Part shown: positions 16,311 through 25,487 of the stretch, piece after piece
How positions within the stretch are numbered: the first letter of the stretch is position 1
How the letters are laid out: every line of letters begins with the position of its first letter
Origin: CAYMMX01 sp964391675
Lineage (GTDB): Bacteria > Cyanobacteriota > Vampirovibrionia > Gastranaerophilales > Gastranaerophilaceae
NCBI GenBank assembly: GCA_964391675.1
Contig: CAYMMX010000002.1
Coordinates: 1 to 64,000 of the forward strand
Direction: 5' to 3'
DNA length: 64,000 nucleotides
Translations under genes and position numbers: made by a program
The notes under the pieces: generated by a model
Told to the model about the DNA's origin: nothing
Databases searched by the model: none
What the model saw: only the letters and a program-made list of their open reading frames with translations

Positions 16311-16505
16311 ATGAAATTCGTTGTTAATATTTTGAGTAAAGTTACTGATTTATTTGATACAAATCCTCAATTATGCTTTGGGTGGATATTTCTAATTTTA
16401 GGTATTGGCGGAGTTTTTATGCAAGACCTTGAAGCTCGCACTTTAGGAATATTTTTTGTTATCACCGGAATGACATTTATAATAAGTGCTAACAATAAAA
16501 AGTAA
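16311..16505 (+). CDS. Small two-helix membrane protein
   Basis: Of the 64 residues, about 22-38 (CFGWIFLILGIGGVFM) and 44-60 (LGIFFVITGMTFIISA) form two likely membrane helices with a short acidic turn between. It lies 12 bp after the previous gene and ends the secreted-protein run. A weak GGAATAG ribosome site precedes it. I do not recognise it. Confidence 0.6.
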   Translation: MKFVVNILSKVTDLFDTNPQLCFGWIFLILGIGGVFMQDLEARTLGIFFVITGMTFIISANNKK

Positions 16506-16570
16506 CACTAGAAGGTTTTTATTACTGCAAAGTCTTTAATAAGCTAGAATTATTACCCTTTTAAATAACA

Positions 16571-16593
16571 GCGCATGCGTGACAGGCATGCGC
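16571..16593 (+). terminator. Hairpin at the end of the secreted-protein operon
   Basis: GCGCATG (16571-16577) pairs with CATGCGC (16587-16593). The following sequence is only moderately T-rich. It lies 66 bp after the stop at 16505 and 15 bp before the direct repeat that flanks the defence cassette. Confidence 0.5.
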
Positions 16594-16607
16594 TTATTGA
16601 GTTTGTA

Positions 16608-16623
16608 ATATCACATGTTATTT
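16608..16623 (+). repeat. Left copy of 16-bp direct repeat flanking a defence cassette
   Basis: ATATCACATGTTATTT here is identical to 24956-24971. Similarity continues loosely for about 15 bp to the right in both copies. The pair encloses exactly the 16758-24837 gene block. Confidence 0.65.
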
Positions 16624-16757
16624 ATATAAGTGAATTACTAGCAGAAATATTTAAGTGTGCATATTATAAGAATATATAAAGTTAATCAGAGAAAGTTTTA
16701 TGATAAAATAACAAATAAATAATCGCTGTAAAATTATATAAAAAGGATAAACAAACG

Positions 16758-18725
16758 TTGACAGAGCAAAAATATTTAAAAGTAACCATTGATAGTATTT
16801 TGAGGCAATTTAATAAAGAAATTCCTTTTTTGCAACCTTTGTATGAATGTATTGTTAATTCATTTGAAGCAAAAGCTAAGAATGTCTATATAGATTTTGA
16901 TTTTGAAGACATTCATGATGAAAAAAATAAATTAATAGATAAAAGGATTACTGGGTTTACCATTATTGATGATGGAGAGGGCTTTAATCAAAAGAATAAA
17001 GAGTCTTTTTTAGAATATTTATCAACCAACAAACAAGATTTAGGGTGTAAAGGAGTTGGTAGATTTACTTGGCTTAAAGTTTTTAATGATATAAATATTG
17101 AAAGTTATTTTGACAGTAAATTAACTTCTTTTGTTTTTAATAGGAGTTTTTCCGAAGATAGTATTAAAACTATTTCTGCGACTAGTAAACAAAAGCAAAC
17201 AAAAATTGAATTCAAAAATGTTACACAAGAATATGTATCGATAAATCAGGAGAAGCCTAAAGATTTAAGAGCTAAAGCTAATTTAAATGAACTATACCTC
17301 GATATACAAAATCATTTACTCGTAAAACTTCTTATGTTAAAAGAACAGAGTTTGAATTTTAAAATAGAATTAAAATTAGATAATAAAATTAAGAATATCG
17401 ATAGTAGCAGCCTTGGTTCATTGAGTACCACGTCATTTGCAATTAGTGATACAGAAAATATTGGCGATAAAAAATATGAATTTAACTTATATTATGATTT
17501 TGAAGAGGACAAAAAAAGTAATCATAAACTTTTTTATTGTGCAGATGGACGTACAGTATTAAAATTTTCAAAACATCTTGAATTTAAGGATTTACCAGAT
17601 AAAGCGTCCGCTACAATGTTTTTAACTTCAAAATATTTTGATGAAAGAGTTAATAATGAACGTAATAAATTTATTTTTGACCCATCAGACAACAATGTCA
17701 GCAATGACAATCCAATCCCGTTACCCAAAATTAATGACTATTTAAAACAAAAAATTAGAGATATTTTATTAACAAGATACCCGGAGCTAGAGGAGCAAAA
17801 CAAAAAAACTATAGAAAGATGTATTGAAGACCATCCATATCTTGCCAAATATATTAAAAAGATAGACAAATCTATAATCGAAAATCCTAAAGATGTTATT
17901 GATAAAGCAACAAAAAAATATGAAGCAGAAAAGATAAAAGTTCGTAAAGATTTTGGAACAATGCTAGAAAAAGCAGATATTGATTCAAAAATATTCTTCA
18001 AAAATATTTCTAGAGTTAACGATATATCAGCAAGAGAACTTGCACAATATTTTATATATAGAGAGCAAATAATTGATGGTTTAAAAAAGCTTCATGAAAT
18101 CAAAGGTTCTTCCGAGTCAGATTTGCACAATTTGTTTATGCAAATGGGTAAAATTAGTAATAAAGATGAAGAATCTTTTTCCAAATATGATACAAATGTC
18201 TGGTTATTAGACGATAAATTTATGTCATATACTAATGCTTTTAGCGATACAAAAATCAAAAAAATAAAAGAGCAGATTTTATCGTTGTCTGAGCATACAG
18301 AGGATGATAATAAAGAACCAGATTTAGCAATTTTCTACGAACAAGTTACTGAAGACCTAAAAGATATTGTTGTTGTTGAATTTAAGGCTCTTGATGTCGG
18401 AGTGTTACAAAAAGGAACAGCTTTATTTGAAATAGATAGAAATTTGCAAGCTATTCTAAATGATTGTGATGGTATTCGAAGAGTATTTGGGTATATTATC
18501 ACAAAAATTGATGATGAATTTTGTAGAGCCTTAAAAGGGCAACGGGGTGTTCAGCCTTTGTTTTCCAGAGGAGACACACCTTTCTTTTACTATTACAACA
18601 ATAATTTGGAAGATAAGAATAATAACAGAGTCGATGGGCACGTATATATAATTTCAACCGAAACAATATATAAAGAAGCAGAATCTCGTAACAAAACTTT
18701 CTTAGAAATTATAAAAAATACTTAA
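16758..18725 (+). CDS. GHKL ATPase with C-terminal nuclease-like domain
   Basis: This 655-residue protein starts at TTG 16758 with AAAGGA upstream. The N-terminus is a GHKL ATP-binding fold: N-box ECIVNSFEA (30-38), G1 box IDDGEGF (70-76) and G2 box GCKGVGRF (96-103). A long helical region follows (about 370-500). The C-terminus has EPDLAIFY and then DIVVVEFKAL (about 520-545). The D...ExK spacing suggests a PD-(D/E)XK nuclease fold. ATPase plus nuclease in one chain fits a restriction-type effector. It is the first gene of a five-gene block that also holds a C5 methyltransferase, a second GHKL ATPase, a Z1 protein and another PD-(D/E)XK protein. Confidence 0.7.
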   Translation: MTEQKYLKVTIDSILRQFNKEIPFLQPLYECIVNSFEAKAKNVYIDFDFEDIHDEKNKLIDKRITGFTIIDDGEGFNQKNKESFLEYLSTNKQDLGCKGVGRFTWLKVFNDINIESYFDSKLTSFVFNRSFSEDSIKTISATSKQKQTKIEFKNVTQEYVSINQEKPKDLRAKANLNELYLDIQNHLLVKLLMLKEQSLNFKIELKLDNKIKNIDSSSLGSLSTTSFAISDTENIGDKKYEFNLYYDFEEDKKSNHKLFYCADGRTVLKFSKHLEFKDLPDKASATMFLTSKYFDERVNNERNKFIFDPSDNNVSNDNPIPLPKINDYLKQKIRDILLTRYPELEEQNKKTIERCIEDHPYLAKYIKKIDKSIIENPKDVIDKATKKYEAEKIKVRKDFGTMLEKADIDSKIFFKNISRVNDISARELAQYFIYREQIIDGLKKLHEIKGSSESDLHNLFMQMGKISNKDEESFSKYDTNVWLLDDKFMSYTNAFSDTKIKKIKEQILSLSEHTEDDNKEPDLAIFYEQVTEDLKDIVVVEFKALDVGVLQKGTALFEIDRNLQAILNDCDGIRRVFGYIITKIDDEFCRALKGQRGVQPLFSRGDTPFFYYYNNNLEDKNNNRVDGHVYIISTETIYKEAESRNKTFLEIIKNT

Positions 18726-18860
18726 AAAATTAAATTTATACTATCCAACTGGCTATAAATATTCAATAAATTAAAAAATATCTTCATATTCTATTTATCT
18801 CAATAATCTTTCATGGTAATAGTTAAATGAACTATTTAGGCTAGGACAAGATATTATAAT

Positions 18861-20156
18861 ATGAAAAAGTTTAAATTTATTGACCTGTTTGCGGGAATTG
18901 GCGGATTCCACCAAGCTATGAGTGATTTAGGAGGCACATGTGTCATGGCTTCAGAAATTAATCAGGCTTGTATTGAAACTTATAAAAAAAATTTTCCAAA
19001 TACAAAAATGTTTGGAGATATTCGTGAGATAGATCCTAATGACATTGCTCCTTTTGAAGTTCTTTGTGCTGGCTTTCCTTGCCAATCTTTTAGTAAGGCC
19101 GGAGAACGAAAAGGTTTTGCAGATGAAGATAAAGGTAAATTGTTTTATTCAATTTTGGAAATTATAGATAAACATCCTGAAATCAAGTTTTTAATTCTTG
19201 AAAATGTAAGAAATCTTGCGGATAGACCTGAGTATTGGGATGAAATAAAAAAACAATTAATGAAACGGAATTTCTTCATAACAGAAGATCCGATTATTTT
19301 ATCTCCATCTAATTTTGGAATCCCACAAATCAGAGAAAGGGTATATATCTTAGGAATAAGAAAAGATATCCGTGATGAAAAAATCTTAACAAATGGTTAT
19401 ATTCATAAATCAGATTTGGATATAGGAAATTATATTAATAAAAATAATTGCAAACTAGGTGATGCATGGTCAATCCTTGAAACAAATGTTCCAGATGATT
19501 ACATAGTTTCTAAAGAATGTGAATTAATGATAAAAGCGTGGGATGAGTTTCGTATAAAAACTAAAATTAAAATTATAGGCTTCCCGATTTGGATCAATTC
19601 TTTCGGTTTAGACATTGACGATGAAAAGAAGTTTAGAAGAGTTGTACATTATTCCTCAATGCCAAGCTGGAAAAAGAAATATGTGGATAACAACAGACAA
19701 CTTTATTTAAAAAATAGAAAATTTATTGATAAATGGATTAAAAAATACGATATGCTTAGTCGGACAAAACTTTATCAAAAATTCGAATGGAACTGCGGAA
19801 CAGACTGTGATGATATACGTCAAACCATTATACAAGTTAGGCAATCAGGGATCAGAGTTAAAAGGCCTAATTATTATCCATCTCTAGTTGCAATGGTAAA
19901 TACACCTATAATATGGGATCAAAATAAAAATCACTTTAGAAAAATAACACCAAGAGAAGCTGCTAATTTGCAAAGCTTCAATAGGGATTATATATTCACA
20001 GGAACACATAAACAAATGTACCAACAATTAGGGAATTCAGTAAATGTAAGAATTTTAAAAATCCTTGCAGAAAAATTATTTAATTTTGAAAAAAGAAAAG
20101 TCACCAAGGGGAAAGTTGTGGAATTTGGAAGATATGAACAAGAGTGTTTTGCTTAA
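18861..20156 (+). CDS. dcm: DNA (cytosine-5) methyltransferase
   Basis: This 431-residue protein carries the C5-MTase motifs in order: I, DLFAGIGGF (8-16); IV, GFPCQSFS with the catalytic Cys in PCQ (73-75); VI, ENV (114-116); VIII, QIRERVYILG (about 155-164); and X, QLGNSVNVR (near 389-397). The target-recognition region between VIII and X is long. It should methylate cytosine in a specific site and so mark self DNA for the linked nuclease genes. The symbol denotes the family only; specificity cannot be read. The gene overlaps the next by 23 bp. Confidence 0.93.
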   Translation: MKKFKFIDLFAGIGGFHQAMSDLGGTCVMASEINQACIETYKKNFPNTKMFGDIREIDPNDIAPFEVLCAGFPCQSFSKAGERKGFADEDKGKLFYSILEIIDKHPEIKFLILENVRNLADRPEYWDEIKKQLMKRNFFITEDPIILSPSNFGIPQIRERVYILGIRKDIRDEKILTNGYIHKSDLDIGNYINKNNCKLGDAWSILETNVPDDYIVSKECELMIKAWDEFRIKTKIKIIGFPIWINSFGLDIDDEKKFRRVVHYSSMPSWKKKYVDNNRQLYLKNRKFIDKWIKKYDMLSRTKLYQKFEWNCGTDCDDIRQTIIQVRQSGIRVKRPNYYPSLVAMVNTPIIWDQNKNHFRKITPREAANLQSFNRDYIFTGTHKQMYQQLGNSVNVRILKILAEKLFNFEKRKVTKGKVVEFGRYEQECFA

Positions 20157-21765
20157 TTTAAAAGATTTTTTTAAATCTCAAGATATTATTAATATAGTAG
20201 ATGATAATACTTACGATATTAACATTCAACCAAAAGCAAGCATTCTTAATGTGTTTTCACGCTTAAATTATAAAGCTTGGTATGCTATTGCAGAATTTGT
20301 TGATAATTCAACTCAATCCTACATTTCTAATGAGCAAATTTTAAAAAGCAATCCTAATTTTGAAAAATTGAAAATTAAAATTAATTATGATATAGAAACA
20401 AATACTCTTGTTATTAGTGATAATGCGTATGGAATGGAAATCGATAGGTTTAAAGACGCAATATTACTGGACGCTAAAAATGAAAATCAAACCGGCCGCA
20501 ATGAGTTTGGGATGGGATTAAAAACAGCCGCCTCTTGGTTTGGAGAGATTTGGAATGTTTCAAGTACACAATATGGTTCGGAAAATAAATATGAAGCAAC
20601 TGTTGATATTCCATATCTAAAAGAAAGTGATGATAATACTATTACAATCAGTAGAACAATAGTTAATCCCCAAAGCCACGGAACAACCATAACAATCAAA
20701 AATGTTACAAAAAAAATAACAGCGGCAAGGACTAGAGGTAAAATAATTGAACTTCTCTCAAGTATGTATAGGCGTGATATTAATAATCGAAATATAGAAA
20801 TCCAGTTTGATGACAATATCATTCAATTTGAATCATTCCCTATTTTAAAATTTAGAGAAAAAGAATGGAAAAAACCTGTAGATTTTGTTGTAAACTTTGA
20901 AAATAAACAATATCGTGTTGATGGGTTTGTTGCGATAATGGACCCCGGTAGTTTTATCAAGGCAGGTTTTGCTCTATTTAGACAGGATAGAGTAGTAATA
21001 GGTGGTCCTGATCAAAACTATAAACCATCACAAATATTTGGACAAGCTCAAGATACAAGATCGCATAAATTATTTGGTGAATTGAATATGAATGATTTCC
21101 CGGTTAATCAGGCGAAAGATGGATTTGTTTGGGATGATGGATTAGAAGATGCGTTTGTTGAAGAATTAAGAAAAAACATCCAAGAATATATAGAAATAGC
21201 TGCTATTACGGTTAAGGATAGGATACAAGAAGACAATCTATCAAAAGCTACGTCTCAAAAAATTCAAGATGAAGTAACAAAATCTGTTGGTAAATTATCA
21301 GACAATGGTGAATTAATTGAACAAGATGATGCTGAGGATATAGAAGATTATGGTGAAGATTCAAATGAAGATATGACTGATCTTGAACAATACAAAGACA
21401 ATGTTCAAAAGCCTCAAAACTCTGAACCCACTAAAGTTATTGAACACAACAGGACTTATGATATAAAAATAAATAATTATTGTAATAAGCATTTTGTAAT
21501 AAATTGGGCCATAGGTTCAAGAGATTATTGGTTTGATATAGAGGAAAATGAGGATACCATAAATATTTTAATTAATATAAACCATCCTTTTTTTAAGCCA
21601 TACTCAAATGAAAATGATTTTCAGATTGTATTAGAAAAATTTGTTATTGCTTTCATTATGGCTGAGCAACAAGCAAAAATATCTTCTAATGAAGATGGAT
21701 ATGTTTTACCAGCCACAATTAGACATAAAATGAATAAATTTTTGGCTCAAATGGAGGAAGATTAA
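20134..21765 (+). CDS. MORC-like GHKL ATPase
   Basis: I take ATG 20134, inside the methyltransferase 3' end and preceded by GGAAG; a frame extension to 20065 has no ribosome site. The 543 residues show AIAEFVDNSTQS (51-62, N-box E54/D57/N58), ISDNAYGM (94-101, G1) and EFGMGLKTAA (124-133, G2). This is the MORC/Hsp90-type ATP clamp order. A domain with RQDRVVIGG and a middle acidic linker (about 385-430) follow. Bacterial MORC-like ATPases are known companions of restriction-modification genes. It probably acts as an ATP-gated DNA clamp with the Z1 partner. Its stop overlaps the ATG of the Z1 gene. Confidence 0.8.
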   Translation: MNKSVLLNLKDFFKSQDIINIVDDNTYDINIQPKASILNVFSRLNYKAWYAIAEFVDNSTQSYISNEQILKSNPNFEKLKIKINYDIETNTLVISDNAYGMEIDRFKDAILLDAKNENQTGRNEFGMGLKTAASWFGEIWNVSSTQYGSENKYEATVDIPYLKESDDNTITISRTIVNPQSHGTTITIKNVTKKITAARTRGKIIELLSSMYRRDINNRNIEIQFDDNIIQFESFPILKFREKEWKKPVDFVVNFENKQYRVDGFVAIMDPGSFIKAGFALFRQDRVVIGGPDQNYKPSQIFGQAQDTRSHKLFGELNMNDFPVNQAKDGFVWDDGLEDAFVEELRKNIQEYIEIAAITVKDRIQEDNLSKATSQKIQDEVTKSVGKLSDNGELIEQDDAEDIEDYGEDSNEDMTDLEQYKDNVQKPQNSEPTKVIEHNRTYDIKINNYCNKHFVINWAIGSRDYWFDIEENEDTINILININHPFFKPYSNENDFQIVLEKFVIAFIMAEQQAKISSNEDGYVLPATIRHKMNKFLAQMEED

Positions 21766-23912
21766 TGGAACAATATGTAATGGAAAATAGAATTTTAACC
21801 AATGAAAATTCTATAAACATCGGTAAGTTTGCAAATATAATAAATAAACAACATATTATAAGTTATGGGGAAGAAGGAGCAGCCAATACATTAGAAAGTG
21901 TAAGTCAAATTTTTAAATCAACTCAAATACAGTTATTTGATCAATCTAAAAATAATAATGTATTATTGGTAGGTAAAGTTCAATCTGGTAAAACATCAAA
22001 TCTTGAAATGTTCACCGCTCTTGCTTTTGATAATGGCTATAATATGGTTATAATTTATGGTGGATATGATAAATCTTTACTAAAGCAAACAAAAGATAGA
22101 TTTGCAGATATATATGGAATAACTACAGAGCCAACATGGGAAAATGATGATGCAGTGATATTTTCAACAGATGATAGAGCATCATTAGCGAACCTAGATG
22201 GTGAGATTGTTTCCGGTTTTATTTCAAGAAAAAAACCTATTATTCTTGTGTCTATGAAAAGACCCGATGCAATGAGAAAAATTAATAAATTACTAAAAAA
22301 ATTAAACAAAGACATACATGCTTTTGTAATAGATGATGAAGGTGATCAAGCTAGTTTGAACACATCTCGTGACAAACAAAATGATGCATCTGCTACCTAT
22401 AAAGAAATTTGCGAAATAAAAAATATATTAAATGATCCTTTATATTTATCTGTAACAGCAACACCACAAGCAAATATTTTTTTAAATGAATACAGTAAAT
22501 TAATACCTGATTCAATAAGATTAATAAGTCCTGCGAATGGTTATTGTGGGGCAGAAGTTTTTCATTTAGAGGAAGATAAAACAGAAATAATAAATCCTGA
22601 TCATACTAAACTTGATGAAGGGCAATTACCTGAGTCAATTAAAGATGCTATTAATTATTATATATTAGCAAGTGCAATTAAAAGAAAAATTAATCATAAG
22701 TACAATGAATATAGTGATATGATTATTCATTCATATAGAAATACTGATCCTCATATGAATATATATACTTGCGTAAAAGGATATATTGATTCATTTAAAG
22801 ATTTGATCCTTCATAATGAACCAGATTTAGTACTTAGATATAAAGAACTTGAAAAATGTTATCAACAATATTTTGATAATCAAATTTGCGATAAATATCC
22901 AATAACTGATCTATTCAGTGATATTAATGATATAGTAACCAAAATTTATATTATTCTGAAAAATGCTAAAGGACATGATACTCAAGTAAATGAAAAATTA
23001 AGGTATAACAAAATATACATTGGTGGTGATTTATTACAAAGAGGGATTACTTTTAAACATCTTATTACAACTTATTTCACAAGATGGCCAAATGATGGCG
23101 GAAATATGGACACCAATTTGCAAAGGGCAAGATGGTTCGGATATCGTTCTCCATATATAAAAATATGTAAGAATTTTATGACAGAAGATATCTGTGAGGA
23201 ATTTACAAATCTAGCCGAAATAGAATTAGACCTGTGGGAGCAATTTAATTTTGTGCAAAATGGTGAATTTGCAATAGATGATATTCTAATAAAGTCAAAT
23301 AACACTAAGCAAAAACCAACTCGTTCTAATGTAGTTAAATATGAAAAAATCTCCTTTACTAATTTATGGTTGAAGCAAAGAAATTGTATTTTTGATAAAA
23401 AACAAATAGCAAATAATAATTCGTTGATTGAAAACTTAATGAATAATATAAATTTAAAACCAACTTCAAAGGGTAGAAGAGATAACGGGACATCTGCATA
23501 TTATGGCCTAATAAGCAAAGATATAATTGTTGATTTAATTAAAAGCACTGACGCGGTTTTTGATATTAATCCTTTTGACAAAAATTCTTTGATTAAACAC
23601 TTAGATGAAATTACAGAAATCCCTTTAATTATTATGGCAAAAGATAAAGATAAGCCTAGGGAACGTGCTTTATATCCTAATAGTATGAGAATTAAAGTAT
23701 TACACCAAGGTGCGGATAGCAAAGATAAGGATAAAGTAATATATGAGGGAGATAGTTCGGTCATTATTGATAGAAATCGAATTAATATACAAGTGCATAA
23801 AATCATGCCAGTAGAAAAAAATGCTGGACCTGCTAAGCCTCTTCCAGAATTAATTCAGTATATGTTTGCCTTTTATCTACCTAAACAAGGGATTTATTTC
23901 AAAAAGGGTTAA
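21765..23912 (+). CDS. Z1-domain helicase-like ATPase
   Basis: This 715-residue protein has Walker A GKVQSGKT (70-77), FVIDDEGDQAS (about 187-197) as Walker B and SVTATPQANIF (about 227-237). The Z1 signature comes next: GGDLLQRGITFK (about 419-430) and NLQRARWFGYR (about 449-459, arginine finger). Z1 proteins are helicase-like and typically occur beside MORC-type ATPases, C5 methyltransferases and PD-(D/E)XK proteins in restriction loci, exactly as here. Start and stop couple it to both neighbours. It is likely the motor of the restriction complex. Confidence 0.88.
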   Translation: MEQYVMENRILTNENSINIGKFANIINKQHIISYGEEGAANTLESVSQIFKSTQIQLFDQSKNNNVLLVGKVQSGKTSNLEMFTALAFDNGYNMVIIYGGYDKSLLKQTKDRFADIYGITTEPTWENDDAVIFSTDDRASLANLDGEIVSGFISRKKPIILVSMKRPDAMRKINKLLKKLNKDIHAFVIDDEGDQASLNTSRDKQNDASATYKEICEIKNILNDPLYLSVTATPQANIFLNEYSKLIPDSIRLISPANGYCGAEVFHLEEDKTEIINPDHTKLDEGQLPESIKDAINYYILASAIKRKINHKYNEYSDMIIHSYRNTDPHMNIYTCVKGYIDSFKDLILHNEPDLVLRYKELEKCYQQYFDNQICDKYPITDLFSDINDIVTKIYIILKNAKGHDTQVNEKLRYNKIYIGGDLLQRGITFKHLITTYFTRWPNDGGNMDTNLQRARWFGYRSPYIKICKNFMTEDICEEFTNLAEIELDLWEQFNFVQNGEFAIDDILIKSNNTKQKPTRSNVVKYEKISFTNLWLKQRNCIFDKKQIANNNSLIENLMNNINLKPTSKGRRDNGTSAYYGLISKDIIVDLIKSTDAVFDINPFDKNSLIKHLDEITEIPLIIMAKDKDKPRERALYPNSMRIKVLHQGADSKDKDKVIYEGDSSVIIDRNRINIQVHKIMPVEKNAGPAKPLPELIQYMFAFYLPKQGIYFKKG

Positions 23913-23913
23913 T

Positions 23914-24837
23914 ATGATTAAGACAATAAGAAATGCTGTTAATAATTCGAATATAGAAAGTGAAGAACTTTTTTTAATCACTAAAATAAATGATTTTACT
24001 GGTTTTTTTATTCATCGAGGTAAATTAATTTATTTGGTAAAAAACATCGAACATTTAAGCACGAATAATATTGAAACTGAATTTTTAATATTTAATTCTA
24101 ATATTTACGTGCAGTCAGTTAAGAATCATTCTACGTTTCAAAGTGGTTACTATAATATAATAAAATACAAGGGTTCAATTAATGACGACAACATAGATAG
24201 TTTCGTTAATTTATGTATGGCCCATTCATCAAGTAATATTAGAATCAATCTTGATAAATTCTTTTATTCTTTAATTACATTGTTCCAATTGCCAAAAGAA
24301 CAACAGTATAAAAATCTGATAGGTTTATTTGGGGAACTAAAATTTATTGAACACATATATTCCAAATATAATAAAAAAATTGCCACATTTTGGCATACAA
24401 GTGGGAGTTTAGATAAATATGATATTGTTTGTCCAAATAATAATTTTGAGATAAAAACAATCAAATCAGAAGAAAAAATAGTTAAAATAAAACATTCACA
24501 ATTATATAATTGCGACATTAATAAAAATTATTTAGTATTAATTCAAATAGAAGAGAATAATGCTGGAGAGACATTAAATGAATTTATAAATAAAATTCGG
24601 AAAATTTCTGTTTTTTCAGAATCCTATAATTTCCAATTAAATATTGAAAAAGAAAGAAAAAGAGTTTCTCCTATAGATGCAAACAGTTTAAAGTTCAAAT
24701 TAGTTAACGTGCAAATTTACCCCATTTCTAATCTAGATTCAATTAAAGGGATTCCTGATAATATTACAAATATTGAGTATAATTATAATCTTGGAAACAT
24801 TAAATCTTGTACCATTACATCAAGTATTTTTGAATGA
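23914..24837 (+). CDS. PD-(D/E)XK protein, DUF4420-like (restriction nuclease candidate)
   Basis: The start is ATG 23914, one base after the Z1 stop. The 307 residues carry LFGELKFIEHI (about 138-148), LDKYDIVCP (about 166-174) and NFEIKTIKSE (about 177-186). This E / D / E-x-K order is the PD-(D/E)XK nuclease core, and the whole resembles the DUF4420 family found downstream of Z1 genes. It is the probable DNA-cutting subunit matched to the methyltransferase. The operon ends here, about 120 bp before the right copy of the flanking repeat. Confidence 0.75.
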   Translation: MIKTIRNAVNNSNIESEELFLITKINDFTGFFIHRGKLIYLVKNIEHLSTNNIETEFLIFNSNIYVQSVKNHSTFQSGYYNIIKYKGSINDDNIDSFVNLCMAHSSSNIRINLDKFFYSLITLFQLPKEQQYKNLIGLFGELKFIEHIYSKYNKKIATFWHTSGSLDKYDIVCPNNNFEIKTIKSEEKIVKIKHSQLYNCDINKNYLVLIQIEENNAGETLNEFINKIRKISVFSESYNFQLNIEKERKRVSPIDANSLKFKLVNVQIYPISNLDSIKGIPDNITNIEYNYNLGNIKSCTITSSIFE

Positions 24838-24955
24838 AATAAAAATTAGCTAACATTATTCTGTCTAAATTATTTATAAATAATTTTAATCTAGCATTAT
24901 TTACATCAACTTTATCCTCGATAACATTGGAACATGCTCTAAACCTTGTTCTAGG

Positions 24956-24971
24956 ATATCACATGTTATTT
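24956..24971 (+). repeat. Right copy of 16-bp direct repeat flanking the defence cassette
   Basis: This is identical to 16608-16623. It lies between the last gene of the GHKL/MTase/MORC/Z1 block and the next, oppositely oriented gene. Confidence 0.65.
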
Positions 24972-25000
24972 TAATATATGAATTTTATAAAAGCTCAAAA

Positions 25001-25228
25001 CTATTTTACCCAATCATTAAGAATATTTGCTAACTCACTTGCTTTATTCTTATCCAAATGAATTGCTTGAGAGGCTTTTCCAACTTCTTTTCTAACATCA
25101 CTACCAAAAGTTCTTATTATAAAAAGATTACCCTCTTCTGAAATAGAATATTCTAAGTCAGTTTCTGTAATTTTACCTCTTAATTTGGTCCCTTCAGTTG
25201 ATTTTGAGATGTTTCTTACTTTCGCCAT
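25001..25228 (-). CDS. Hypothetical 75-residue protein
   Basis: This small alpha/beta protein reads as two short beta strands (TKLRGKITETDLEYSIS, NLFIIRTFGS) and a C-terminal helix (DKNKASELANILNDWV). AAGGA lies 12 bp before the ATG. It is convergent to the defence block and alone on its strand. No function is recognised. Its place between two defence-type units suggests island cargo. Confidence 0.55.
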   Translation of the reverse strand: MAKVRNISKSTEGTKLRGKITETDLEYSISEEGNLFIIRTFGSDVRKEVGKASQAIHLDKNKASELANILNDWVK

Positions 25229-25427
25229 AATAACAGTCCAATCCTTATTTTAATACATTTTAGAATTTTAACTTTTTTTACTTAAAATATATGAGTTATT
25301 AATAAACCACCTGTACAGTAAAGTGTAACATATAATAACCATAAAATTAAGCAATATACAATTTAGTGAACAATAAGTTGTATATTTATTTCAATATGTA
25401 AACAAACTTTAAAAAATCGCAGCATGA

Positions 25428-25456
25428 TTGACTTTTTTTATACAAGACTTTAACAT
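25428..25456 (+). promoter_or_regulatory. Sigma-70-type promoter for the membrane-GAF gene
   Basis: TTGACT (25428-25433) and TAACAT (25451-25456) are separated by 17 bp. The start codon lies about 25 bp after the expected transcription start. Confidence 0.5.
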
Positions 25457-25487
25457 GGATTATGTTTAAAGATAGGGACAAAAAACA

